Positions 1 through 7,281 of a DNA stretch of 12,208 nt are shown in pieces (position 1 is the first letter of the stretch; the number at the start of each line of letters is the position of its first letter). This stretch comes from Clostridia bacterium (GTDB lineage: Bacteria > Bacillota > Clostridia > Oscillospirales > CAG-272): positions 1-12,208 of the forward strand of contig JAFQOC010000224.1 in the NCBI GenBank assembly GCA_017420845.1, in the 5' to 3' direction. The position numbers were made by a program, and so were the translations under genes. The notes beneath the pieces are model-generated. The model was given only the letters and a program-made list of their open reading frames with translations. It was not told the origin of the DNA and ran no database searches.

Positions 1-44
1 CTGCTTCATAGCATGAATAAACTGTGAATGCTATGTGCAACCAT

Positions 45-91
45 AACAAAAAACCAAGGTCAAATCAGCCGATTGACCTTGGTTTTTTGTT
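45..91. terminator. Bidirectional intrinsic terminator downstream of aspartate kinase
   Basis: A perfect 19-base inverted repeat (45-63 and 73-91, arm AACAAAAAACCAAGGTCAA) flanks a 9-base loop. Each arm carries a run of six A/T at its outer side, so the hairpin is followed by a T tract on either strand. It lies about 60 bases after the aspartate kinase stop and most likely ends that minus-strand transcript, and possibly a plus-strand transcript entering from the left. Confidence 0.9.
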
Positions 92-109
92 GCTCTTTTA
101 TAGGTGAAA

Positions 110-131
110 AGTCAAATAATTCAATTTGACT
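110..131 (-). terminator. Weak hairpin just after aspartate kinase stop
   Basis: An 8-base inverted repeat (AGTCAAAT at 110-117, ATTTGACT at 124-131) has a 6-base loop. On the minus strand it is followed by only four Ts. It is AT-rich and weak, so it may be a minor first terminator or a 3' end stabiliser ahead of the strong terminator at 45-91. Confidence 0.3.
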
Positions 132-152
132 CAGCCCCTTTCTTTTTCGGTT

Positions 153-1481
153 TTACGCCTTGACAAACTCGGAATAGATGGCGCGAAGAGCGTCCTCGTA
201 CTCCTCGTCGTCCACACCCACGATGATGTTCAGCTCGGAGGAGCCCTGGTCGATGATGCGGATGTTGATGTCGGCTCGGGCCAGAGCGTCACAGACGCGG
301 GCAGAGGTGCCCTTGGCCTTGACCATACCGCGTCCCACCACGGCGATGAGGGCCAGCTCATCCTCAATGAACACGCTGTCGGGCTTGACGGCGCGGACGA
401 TGGCGTTCATGACCTTCTCACGGCGGCCATCCAGAGTGGCGGTGGCCACCACCACACTCATGGTGTCGATGCCCGAGGGGAGATGCTCGAAGGAGATCTC
501 GTTTTCCTCAAAGACCTCCAGCACCTTGCGGCCGAAGCCCACCTCGGAGTTCATGCTGTCCTTTTCAATGGTGATGACCGAGAAGCTCTTCTTACCCGCC
601 ACACCCGTGATGACGTGCTCGGAGTCGTAGCCCACGGAATGGGAGACGATCATGGTGCCCTCATCCTCGGGGCGGTTGGTGTTGCGGATGTTGATGGGAA
701 TACCGGCGGAGCGGACGGGGAACACGGCGTCCTCATGGAGGACGGTGGCGCCCATGTAGGACAGCTCACGGAGCTCACGGTAGGTGATCTCCTTGATGAT
801 GCAGGGATTGTCAATGATGCGGGGATCGGCCATCATGAAGCCCGAGACGTCGGTCCAGTTCTCGTAGAGATCAGCCTTAGCGGCCTTAGCCACGATGGAG
901 CCGGTGATATCCGAGCCGCCGCGGGAGAAGGTTTTTACTGTGCCATTGGGAGTACCGCCGTAGAAGCCGGGGATGACCGCGTACTTGTGCTTCTCCAGCT
1001 CGGCGGAGAGCTCAGCATTGGTCTTCTCCTCGTCCAGGGTACCGTTCTCCTTGAAGAAGATGACACTCTCGGCGTCGATGAAGTCAAATCCCAGGTACTT
1101 GGCCAGGATCAGGGCGTTGAGGTACTCACCGCGGGAGGCGGCGTAGCCACGGCCGGCGGCGTGGAGCATGGCGTTGCGGACGTAATCCAGCTCGCCGTTG
1201 ATGTCGAAATCCAGACCCAGATCGGCGATGATGCTGGTATAACGGGAGCGGATCTCGTTGTAGCAGGCATCGATGGACTCCATGGAGGAGCGGGACTTGA
1301 TGAGGTCGTAGCAGCGGTAGAGCAGGTCGGTGACCTTGGTGTCGCTCTTCTCCCGCTTACCGGGAGCAGAGGGGACGACGTAGCGACGGTCGGGATCGGC
1401 CTTAATGATGGCGGCTACCTGGCGGAAATGATCGGCATCGGCAAGAGAGCTGCCGCCGAACTTGACAACTTTGATGGACAT
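153..1481 (-). CDS. Aspartate kinase (clostridial monofunctional type, ACT-regulated)
   Basis: Aspartate kinase phosphorylates L-aspartate with ATP to give aspartyl phosphate, the first step towards lysine/diaminopimelate, threonine and methionine; it is cytoplasmic. The 442-residue protein opens with the amino-acid-kinase motif KFGGSS (7-12), has the clostridial SAPGKR segment (38-43), SRGEYL (116-121), the SRGGSDITG nucleotide/substrate motif (186-194) and NWTDVSGFM with ADPR (208-221). The C-terminal third (about 290-442) looks like two ACT domains, the usual site of feedback control by lysine or threonine. Length is normal for the family. The reading frame stays open upstream to 1880, but the ATG at 1481 is chosen because GGAG sits 8 bases before it and the kinase motif starts right after it. 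No homoserine dehydrogenase domain is fused. It follows the ABC exporter by 52 bases and is probably on the same transcript. I give no lysC/thrA symbol because the feedback class cannot be read from the sequence. Confidence 0.95.
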   Translation of the reverse strand: MSIKVVKFGGSSLADADHFRQVAAIIKADPDRRYVVPSAPGKREKSDTKVTDLLYRCYDLIKSRSSMESIDACYNEIRSRYTSIIADLGLDFDINGELDYVRNAMLHAAGRGYAASRGEYLNALILAKYLGFDFIDAESVIFFKENGTLDEEKTNAELSAELEKHKYAVIPGFYGGTPNGTVKTFSRGGSDITGSIVAKAAKADLYENWTDVSGFMMADPRIIDNPCIIKEITYRELRELSYMGATVLHEDAVFPVRSAGIPINIRNTNRPEDEGTMIVSHSVGYDSEHVITGVAGKKSFSVITIEKDSMNSEVGFGRKVLEVFEENEISFEHLPSGIDTMSVVVATATLDGRREKVMNAIVRAVKPDSVFIEDELALIAVVGRGMVKAKGTSARVCDALARADINIRIIDQGSSELNIIVGVDDEEYEDALRAIYSEFVKA

Positions 1482-1515
1482 GGTATGGTCTCCTTTTTTG
1501 GGGGGTTCTATAGAA

Positions 1516-1527
1516 ATCAATATTGAT
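1516..1527. repeat. 12-base perfect palindrome in the ABC exporter-aspartate kinase gap
   Basis: ATCAATATTGAT is a perfect palindrome in the 52-base gap between the ABC exporter stop and the aspartate kinase start. It is AT-rich, unlike the flanking genes. It has no T tract positioned for termination and could be a protein binding site or chance. Confidence 0.35.
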
Positions 1528-1533
1528 AACAGT

Positions 1534-3576
1534 TTATTCGCCTCGGCGGTTGCCTGCTCCCGTGGGAGGCCGGCCGTGAGGATGACCGTGGTGAGGCGGC
1601 ATGGGGCGGTCGGGGCGGATGCCCTCGGGCACCTCCTCCAGCACGGCCTCGCCCTCGGTGACGTAGCGCTTGGCTTGGGTGGAGAAGAGCTCGTAGTAAC
1701 GGCCACGCTTGGCCATGAGGGTGCGGTGATCGCCCTCCTCGATGAGCTTTCCGTACTCCAGCACCGCGATCTTGGAGGCCACGGTGGCAGAAGACAGGCG
1801 ATGGGAGACAAAGATGGTGGTCTTGTCGGCGCGGAGGCGGTCGAACTGGTTGAAGATCTCCTGCTCGGCCATGGGGTCAAGGGAGGCGGTGGGCTCGTCC
1901 AGGATCAGCACGTCGGAGTCGCTGTAGAAGGCGCGGGCGATGGCCAGCTTCTGCCACTGACCGATGGAGAGCTCGATGCCCTCCTCCTCGAAGATCCGCA
2001 TGAGGGGGGTATGGAAGCCGCCGGGCAGATGCCCGATGTAGTCGGTGGCGTCGGCCTCCTCGGCGGCGCGGCGGATCTCCTCCTCCTTCAGCTCCTTGCG
2101 GATATCGCCGAAGTGGATGTTCTCGGTGACGCTGACGGCGTACTTGCCGAAGTCCTGGAAAATGATGCCGTACATACTGTACAGGTCTTTGACGTCGTAG
2201 GCGCGGATGTCCTCACCGTCCAAGAGGATCACACCCTCGGTGGGATCATAGAGACGGGTCAGAAGCTTGAGTAGGGTGGTCTTTCCCGCACCGTTCAGAC
2301 CCACCAGCACCAGGGTCTCCCCGGGGCGGATGACGAGATTTATGTCATCCAACACCTTGCGTTCGGTGCCTGGATAGATGAAGCTGACGTGGCGGAATTC
2401 GATGGTATGAGCCTGTCCGTGGGCCACCTGCAGAGGGCCTTCGGCCTTGCGCTCCTCAGGGATCACGGGAACCACGGTGGGCTCCTCCCTCAAAAAGGAG
2501 GTCAGGTTATCGATGAACAGAGTACCTTCATAGATGGTGGCGGAAATGCCGATGAGGGCTCCCACCTGCCCCGCGATCTGGCCCAACGCCCCCGTGTACA
2601 GGGAGTAGGTACCGATCTGGTAGCCACCCGTGATCACGCGGTAGGCAAACCAGGCGTAAAAGCCGCAGTTAACCACCGAGGAAACCACGGTGATGACGAC
2701 GTGCCAGATATTCTCCTTGAGGATCAGGGCGCGGATGCCCGCGAAGTAGCGGTCGAAGGTTTCGCGGTAGCGGCCAATGAAGGTGTCGGACAGGTCGAAC
2801 ATACGAATCTCCTTGACCATGTCCTTGTTGACCATGAGATCCGAGTAGTAGCTCATCTGCCGACGATCCTTGGAGCGGCGGCGCATATACTGGAAGTGCT
2901 TGCGGCGGTAATAGAAATTGATGATGGCCGAGGGCACCGAAACGGCGACCATGACCAGCGCGGCCCACCACAGCTCGGCGGCCAGGATCACGATAAAGGA
3001 AATGAGGGTGATGGTGGTGCTCACCACCTGGAAGGTGGAGGAGAGGATCTGGATGGGACGCATACCCGCCTCGCGGTTGGCGTTCTCCAGCTTCTCATAG
3101 AAGGCGGGGAGATCGAAGGAGCAAAGATCCAGCTCACGGGCCTTGTTCATGATCTCCAGCTTGACGGTGCGAACCACCAGCTCCCCCGCGATACGGGTAA
3201 CCGTGTTCTTCAGGGTGTTCACGATGCTGGTCAGGATGTTGTAGGTGAACATGAAAACCAACAGGAAGAAGACCGTAGAGCCGAAAAATCCCGCGAAATC
3301 ACCTCCAAAAAGGCCGTACTGGCTTTGCAGCTCGTTGAGCACCGCCTCGGAGATTTTGGAGCCAACCACAGGCATAACTCCCTGAAAGATGGCGAAGAAC
3401 AGCATGGCAAAGAGAATCCAAGGGCCCGTCTTCCAGACCAGCTTGCACACGTATCCCATGCGGGTGAAGAAACCACCCAACAGCTCGCCCAGATAGCGGG
3501 GGACGTCGGCGATATTCTTGGGGGGCGTGACCTTGGCGTACTGGAAGCGCGCTCCGGGAGGAGGACCGTGGAACAT
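1534..3576 (-). CDS. ABC exporter half-transporter (fused membrane and ATPase domains)
   Basis: A membrane exporter with the TMD-NBD layout of multidrug, lipid or peptide ABC exporters (680 residues, somewhat longer than the usual 580-620). Hydrophobic segments lie near 52-72, 98-122, 184-222, 290-312 and 324-346, consistent with a six-helix membrane domain. The ATPase domain (about 390-640) has Walker A GLNGAGKTT (426-434), Q-loop Q474, a signature motif LSIGQ (536-540, Ile in place of the usual first Gly), Walker B VLILDEP (556-562) and H-loop H592, so it should be catalytically competent. The C-terminal tail (about 645-680) is Pro/His/Gly-rich. The frame is open to 3630, but the likely promoter (-10 at 3644-3649) would start RNA at about 3637; the ATG at 3576, preceded by AGGAAAGG, is therefore preferred. 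No partner half-transporter is adjacent, so it may be a homodimer. The substrate cannot be inferred. Aspartate kinase follows on the same strand. Confidence 0.9.
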   Translation of the reverse strand: MFHGPPPGARFQYAKVTPPKNIADVPRYLGELLGGFFTRMGYVCKLVWKTGPWILFAMLFFAIFQGVMPVVGSKISEAVLNELQSQYGLFGGDFAGFFGSTVFFLLVFMFTYNILTSIVNTLKNTVTRIAGELVVRTVKLEIMNKARELDLCSFDLPAFYEKLENANREAGMRPIQILSSTFQVVSTTITLISFIVILAAELWWAALVMVAVSVPSAIINFYYRRKHFQYMRRRSKDRRQMSYYSDLMVNKDMVKEIRMFDLSDTFIGRYRETFDRYFAGIRALILKENIWHVVITVVSSVVNCGFYAWFAYRVITGGYQIGTYSLYTGALGQIAGQVGALIGISATIYEGTLFIDNLTSFLREEPTVVPVIPEERKAEGPLQVAHGQAHTIEFRHVSFIYPGTERKVLDDINLVIRPGETLVLVGLNGAGKTTLLKLLTRLYDPTEGVILLDGEDIRAYDVKDLYSMYGIIFQDFGKYAVSVTENIHFGDIRKELKEEEIRRAAEEADATDYIGHLPGGFHTPLMRIFEEEGIELSIGQWQKLAIARAFYSDSDVLILDEPTASLDPMAEQEIFNQFDRLRADKTTIFVSHRLSSATVASKIAVLEYGKLIEEGDHRTLMAKRGRYYELFSTQAKRYVTEGEAVLEEVPEGIRPDRPMPPHHGHPHGRPPTGAGNRRGE

Positions 3577-3643
3577 AAATAGAGAAACCGCCTTTCCTGA
3601 CAGCTTTGTTCGGTGAAGTCGGATGCACACAGCAATTCATATT

Positions 3644-3652
3644 ATTATATCA
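3644..3652 (-). promoter_or_regulatory. Extended -10 promoter for the ABC exporter
   Basis: On the minus strand this reads TGATATAAT: a perfect TATAAT (3644-3649) preceded by TGn, the extended -10 form. The matching -35 position (3667-3672) reads CGTGTA, which is poor, as is common with extended -10 promoters. Predicted transcription start is about 3637, giving a leader of about 60 bases to the ATG at 3576. Confidence 0.55.
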
Positions 3653-3753
3653 CGCATTTTTTAACATACACGGGATATTCTGTGAACAAAATGTATTATC
3701 GAGGAATATTTCGGAGAATTTTGCGGCAGGAGTGAGAAAATCCGCTGAACCTC

Positions 3754-3782
3754 TTGCATTTTCGGCGTTTTTCGTATATAAT
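3754..3782 (+). promoter_or_regulatory. Sigma-A promoter of the DUF1015-FkbM operon
   Basis: TTGCAT (3754-3759), a 17-base spacer and TATAAT (3777-3782) give a near-consensus housekeeping promoter. The start should be near 3789, leaving a leader of about 37 bases before the ATG at 3826. It is divergent from the ABC exporter promoter, with the two -10 boxes about 130 bases apart. Confidence 0.8.
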
Positions 3783-3825
3783 AGACCCAACGAACCGCGC
3801 GGCTTTGCCGCCGAAAGGAGCTCCC

Positions 3826-5091
3826 ATGTCCATCCCCTTCAAGACTGCTAACATCCTTTTGCCCGATTTCACCCAATACAGCGGCACCCCCTGGTCCTGC
3901 GTGGCCTGCGACCAGTATACCTCCCAGCCCGATTACTGGGAGACCGCCGACAAAATCGCCGCCGATTCTCCCTCCACCCTCCGCCTCATCATCCCCGAGG
4001 TCTACCTGGCCGAGACCGATGCCCGCAAGCCCCGGGTGCTGGATGCCATGGAACGCTACCTCCGCGAGGTGCTGGTGGAGCATCCGGACTCCATGATCCT
4101 GGTGGAGCGCACCCTGGGGAGCGGCGAGACCCGACTGGGCCTTGTGGGCATGGTGGATCTCATGACCTACGACTACAGGAGGGGCGCCGACTCCCTCATC
4201 CGCGCCACCGAGGCCACCGTGGCCGAGCGCATCCCCGCCCGCACCACCATCCGTCGGGACGCCCCCATCGAGCTCCCCCACGTCATGATGCTTATTGATG
4301 ACAGCGGCCGCACGGTCATTGAACCTTTGACCGGTCTGAAGGATACCCTGCCCGTAGCCTACGACCACGACCTCATGCAAAAGAGCGGACACCTGAAGGG
4401 CTACTTCCTCACCCCCGCTCTCGCGGAGCAGGTGGAGTCCGCTCTGGAGGCCCTCATTACCCCCGCTGCCATGGCCAAGCGCTACGGCAAGGAGGGTCTG
4501 GCCCCTCTGCTCTTCGCCGTAGGTGACGGCAACCATTCTCTGGCCGCCGCCAAGACCTGCTTTGAGGAGATCCGCGCCGCTATCGGCGACGAGACCGCCA
4601 TGACCCATCCCGCCCGCTACGCCCTGTGCGAGGTGGTCAACCTCTACGATGATTCCCTGCAATTCGAGCCCATCTACCGCGTGGCCTTTGGGGTGGAGCC
4701 GGATCACCTGCTGACCGCCTTTGCGGACTATATCGCCACCCTTCACGGAGAAGCCTCCCCCCAGACCGTGGAGTGGGTCAGCGGGGATCGCGGCGGCACT
4801 CTGACCATTCCCGCACCCGCCGTTGCCCTTCCCGTGGGTACGGTGCAGGACTTTCTGGACGAATACATGAAGACCGCTCCCGCAGGCGCCTCCATCGACT
4901 ACATCCACGGCGAGGATACCGCCAAGGCTCTGGCAGCCCGTCCCGACGCCATTGCCTTCCTCTTCGACGGCATGGCCAAGGAGGAGCTGTTCTCCACCGT
5001 CATCACCGACGGCGCTCTCCCGAGAAAGACCTTCTCCATGGGACACGCCGAGGACAAACGCTTCTACACCGAGGCAAGACGGATCAAGTAA
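3826..5091 (+). CDS. DUF1015 family protein
   Basis: A 421-residue soluble protein of the DUF1015 family, whose biochemical role is not established. Family signs: the conserved GDGNHS block (233-238, in LLFAVGDGNHSLAAAK), the HGED segment (361-364) and the clostridial-type C-terminus with LPRKTFSMGHAEDKRF (398-413). No signal peptide or membrane segment is visible. Length is normal. The ATG at 3826 has AAAGGAG five bases upstream and lies about 37 bases from a strong promoter's start site, which rules out the in-frame TTG at 3754 because that codon is inside the -35 box. In other bacteria DUF1015 genes often sit next to serine biosynthesis genes (serA/serC); none is visible here. Instead an FkbM methyltransferase follows 17 bases later in the same operon. 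Family assignment is firm, function unknown. Confidence 0.92.
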   Translation: MSIPFKTANILLPDFTQYSGTPWSCVACDQYTSQPDYWETADKIAADSPSTLRLIIPEVYLAETDARKPRVLDAMERYLREVLVEHPDSMILVERTLGSGETRLGLVGMVDLMTYDYRRGADSLIRATEATVAERIPARTTIRRDAPIELPHVMMLIDDSGRTVIEPLTGLKDTLPVAYDHDLMQKSGHLKGYFLTPALAEQVESALEALITPAAMAKRYGKEGLAPLLFAVGDGNHSLAAAKTCFEEIRAAIGDETAMTHPARYALCEVVNLYDDSLQFEPIYRVAFGVEPDHLLTAFADYIATLHGEASPQTVEWVSGDRGGTLTIPAPAVALPVGTVQDFLDEYMKTAPAGASIDYIHGEDTAKALAARPDAIAFLFDGMAKEELFSTVITDGALPRKTFSMGHAEDKRFYTEARRIK

Positions 5092-5108
5092 CGCAAAGGA
5101 GCACCGCC

Positions 5109-6272
5109 ATGACCGATCTCTGGCAGTATCTCAAAGCCGCCGCCGACAGCGGCCGCCCCATCCTGCTCTACGGTATGGGGAACGGCGCGGACAAGATCCT
5201 CACCGTCAGCACAGCCTACGGCATCCCCGTGGCGGATTTCTTCGCCAGCGACGGCTTCGTCCGTGGCCACAGCTTCCACGGCAAGGTGGTGCTGTCCTTC
5301 TCACAGGCCTGTGAAAGGTACGGGGCAGAGAACATGATCGTCCTCCTCTCCTTCGCCTCCTCCCGCCCCGAGGTGCTGGAGACCATCGGGCGGGTAGCAA
5401 AGACCTGCGAGATGTATATCCCCGACGTACCCGTTTGCGGCACCGAGCTGTTCAACGCCGCGTTCTACGAGGCCCACCTCCACGAGATTGCCGCCGCCCG
5501 CGCTCTCTTTGCGGACGAGGAATCCCGCCGCGTGTACGACGGCATCATTGAATACAAGCTGACGGGGCGCATGGATGTCCTTCGCGCCACCGAGTCGGAG
5601 CCTTCTGATGCTTACCGTTACATCCTCCACGCTGAAAATTTTATCACCGCCGCCGATCTGGGGGCTTACAACGGGGACAGCATCCGCGATCTGCGGCAGT
5701 ACGCCCCCCATCTGCGGGAGGTCATCGCCCTGGAGCCCGACCGCCGCAATTTCCGCAAGCTCACCGAATACGCGACGGCACTCGGTGAGGCGGGGGACAG
5801 CCTTACCGTTCATCCCGTACAGGCGGGGGCGTGGAGCCACACCGCCACCCTGACCTTCCACGGAAGCGGCAACCGCAACGCCGGCCTCATTGAGGCCAGA
5901 CTGACCGACGCGCCTATCGAAGCCACGGGCAACATCCTCCCCTCCACCGCCGACAACCCCTACTTCGGCAAGACCGCCGAGGTGCCCGTGACCGCCCTTG
6001 ACACAGCTGCAGAGGAGATTTTGGGTGGCAGCACACACATAGACTATATCAAATACGACGTGGAGGGCGCCGAGACCGAGGCTCTGCTGGGTAGCCGCGC
6101 CATGATTCAGCGGGACGCTCCCGCCCTGCTGGTGTCGGCCTACCACCGATCCCATGACCTGTTCCGCCTGCCCCTGCTGGTGCATGAGCTGAATCCCGGC
6201 TACAAGCTGTACCTGCGGCGCATGGCGGGGGTGCCGGCGTGGGATATCAATCTGTACGCGGTGTCGGATTGA
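5109..6272 (+). CDS. FkbM family SAM-dependent methyltransferase with N-terminal Rossmann-like domain
   Basis: FkbM-family enzymes transfer a methyl group from S-adenosylmethionine, typically to oxygen on sugars, polyketides or other small molecules. In this 387-residue protein the C-terminal half carries the SAM-binding motif ADLGAYNGDS (182-191), the acidic motif ALEPDRRN (207-214) and the FkbM hallmark IKYDVEGAE (314-322). The first 110 residues form a separate nucleotide-binding-like domain with YGMGNGADK (21-29), an arrangement seen in other clostridial FkbM proteins. There is no signal peptide, so it is probably cytoplasmic. The start is supported by AAAGGAG at 5095-5101, seven bases before the ATG. 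The gene lies 17 bases after the DUF1015 gene and ends just before a terminator, so the two form a tight operon. No glycosyltransferase cluster is visible nearby, so the acceptor is unknown. Confidence 0.9.
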   Translation: MTDLWQYLKAAADSGRPILLYGMGNGADKILTVSTAYGIPVADFFASDGFVRGHSFHGKVVLSFSQACERYGAENMIVLLSFASSRPEVLETIGRVAKTCEMYIPDVPVCGTELFNAAFYEAHLHEIAAARALFADEESRRVYDGIIEYKLTGRMDVLRATESEPSDAYRYILHAENFITAADLGAYNGDSIRDLRQYAPHLREVIALEPDRRNFRKLTEYATALGEAGDSLTVHPVQAGAWSHTATLTFHGSGNRNAGLIEARLTDAPIEATGNILPSTADNPYFGKTAEVPVTALDTAAEEILGGSTHIDYIKYDVEGAETEALLGSRAMIQRDAPALLVSAYHRSHDLFRLPLLVHELNPGYKLYLRRMAGVPAWDINLYAVSD

Positions 6273-6283
6273 CCCACTTCACC

Positions 6284-6323
6284 AAAAAAGGAGTGTTCCG
6301 AAATACGGACACTCCTCTTTTTG
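6284..6323. terminator. Shared terminator between convergent FkbM and XRE genes
   Basis: GGAGTGTTCCG (6290-6300) pairs with CGGACACTCC (6306-6315) with one bulged T and a 5-base loop. Six As precede the stem and TCTTTTT follows it, so it can act in both directions. It lies between the stops of two convergent genes (6272 and 6326). Confidence 0.88.
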
Positions 6324-6325
6324 AT

Positions 6326-7105
6326 TCAGAACCGTTGCAGGAGGGACAGCAGAGGGATCAGATCCCGATCCTTTCCGCGGATGTTCCAGCGATTCGTCTG
6401 ACCGTCGCGGGTGGCTGTGACCAGAGGGCGGAGCCCGCCGTCCAGCGCGCGCCGGACAAGCTCCTCGGGCAGTCCGCACTCCCGCGCGATCGCATCCACC
6501 GTTGCGGTCTCATCGGCGAGGCCGGTCAAGCGGTGCAGAGCCAGCAACACCGCCAGATTCTCCCCCTCCGCGAGATCTGCCAGCAGTTGCCGCAGGGCTT
6601 CCACCTCTTCGGGGCGCATCCAGGTGGAGCCGTGAGGACGGTTCGCCGCGAAAAATACGGCGTCACGGTACATACGGGTGGTGATGGCGGGCACGCTGAT
6701 GGAGGACAGCCCCCACTCCCCCGCCACGGCGCGGGCTACGGTCTCGGTTCGGTAGGGCATTTTCATCTCAGCGGCAAACAGTCCCGCGTGAACAGTAAAC
6801 ACCGTCCGCAGGATCGTGTCGTACGCCTCCTCCCGAGGCAGATCGCCTACGCCTTGGAACATAGCCTCAAATTCCTCCGGGGGAGAAGGATACGTCGGAG
6901 GCGTCTCCCGCCCCATCAGCACATCCAGCGAGACCCCGAAAATGTCAGCCAGCTCGGGCAGAAGCCCGATATCGGGACAGCACACCCCCGACTCCCATTT
7001 GGACACCGCCTGACCCGATACCCCCAGCTTCACCGCCAGCTCCTCCTGGGTCATGCCCTTTTCCTTGCGGAGAGCGGCGATGTTTTCGTTCAACGCTTGC
7101 TTCAT
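6326..7105 (-). CDS. XRE-family transcriptional regulator with large C-terminal domain
   Basis: A 259-residue DNA-binding regulator. Residues 8-64 form a Cro/CI-type helix-turn-helix (LRKEKGMTQEELAVKLGVS, then the recognition segment SGQAVSKWESG at 30-40). The rest (about 90-259) has no enzymatic motif that I recognise; it contains helical segments, and the part around 200-245 (ATVDAIARECGLPEELVRRAL and following) resembles a second winged-helix fold. No membrane segment is visible. The start is supported by AAGGAAGGAAA shortly before the ATG at 7105. A gapped inverted repeat overlapping its own -10 box suggests autorepression. It is transcribed alone, convergent with the FkbM gene; the upstream lipoprotein gene ends in its own terminator. 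Its other targets and any ligand are unknown. Confidence 0.88.
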   Translation of the reverse strand: MKQALNENIAALRKEKGMTQEELAVKLGVSGQAVSKWESGVCCPDIGLLPELADIFGVSLDVLMGRETPPTYPSPPEEFEAMFQGVGDLPREEAYDTILRTVFTVHAGLFAAEMKMPYRTETVARAVAGEWGLSSISVPAITTRMYRDAVFFAANRPHGSTWMRPEEVEALRQLLADLAEGENLAVLLALHRLTGLADETATVDAIARECGLPEELVRRALDGGLRPLVTATRDGQTNRWNIRGKDRDLIPLLSLLQRF

Positions 7106-7125
7106 GGTATTTCCTTCCTTTCACT

Positions 7126-7155
7126 TGGTATCGTAGCTACATCATTAGGATACCA
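7126..7155. promoter_or_regulatory. Putative operator of the XRE regulator
   Basis: Perfect 7-base half-sites TGGTATC (7126-7132) and GATACCA (7149-7155) are separated by 16 bases, 23 bases centre to centre (about two helical turns). The gap begins with another perfect palindrome, GTAGCTAC (7133-7140). The right half-site overlaps the predicted -10 box and the left reaches into the leader, so a bound dimer would block transcription. Operator function is inferred. Confidence 0.5.
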
Positions 7156-7175
7156 CACCTGCGGCGGAAAATCAA
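7147..7175 (-). promoter_or_regulatory. Promoter of the XRE regulator
   Basis: On the minus strand TTGATT (7170-7175), a 17-base spacer and TATCCT (7147-7152) fit a moderate sigma-A promoter. The start should be near 7140, about 35 bases before the ATG at 7105. The -10 box lies inside the inverted repeat described separately. Confidence 0.55.
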
Positions 7176-7239
7176 TAACGCGTTTGTTTGATGCGGTCAA
7201 ATTTCTCCCAACCTGTGGTTGGACTAGGGTTGGATCCTG

Positions 7240-7281
7240 AAAAAACGGCTACCGTTATCCGAAAGCGGCAGCCGTCTGTTT
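7240..7281 (-). terminator. Terminator after the metallo-beta-lactamase lipoprotein gene
   Basis: ACGGCTACCG (7245-7254) and CGGCAGCCGT (7266-7275) form a 10-base stem with one mismatch and an 11-base loop. On the minus strand the stem begins seven bases after the lipoprotein stop and is followed by a run of six Ts. It separates that gene from the downstream XRE regulator. The other strand has only TTTT after the stem. Confidence 0.85.

Noticed and set aside
126..1526. Long plus-strand open frame of 466 codons opposite aspartate kinase
   Set aside because: It is the mirror of a clearly recognisable aspartate kinase in GC-rich DNA; its translation is Gly/Val/Asp/His-rich, matches no family I know and has no convincing ribosome binding site.
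1482..1880. N-terminal extension of aspartate kinase (frame open to 1880)
   Set aside because: The extension overlaps the 3' end of the ABC exporter gene in another frame, is Ser/Pro/Arg-rich low-complexity, and a good ribosome binding site precedes the ATG at 1481.
3661..5046. Minus-strand open frame of 461 codons opposite the DUF1015 gene
   Set aside because: The plus strand encodes a well-conserved DUF1015 protein with promoter and ribosome binding site; the antisense frame is a composition artefact.
4773..5108. N-terminal extension of the FkbM gene (frame open back to 4773)
   Set aside because: It overlaps the end of the DUF1015 gene out of frame and is Arg/His/Gly-rich shadow sequence; AAAGGAG directly precedes the ATG at 5109.
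7208..7222. Small hairpin CCAACC-TGT-GGTTGG as a terminator
   Set aside because: The stem is only six bases with a 3-base loop and no T tract on either strand; a much better terminator lies at 7240-7281.
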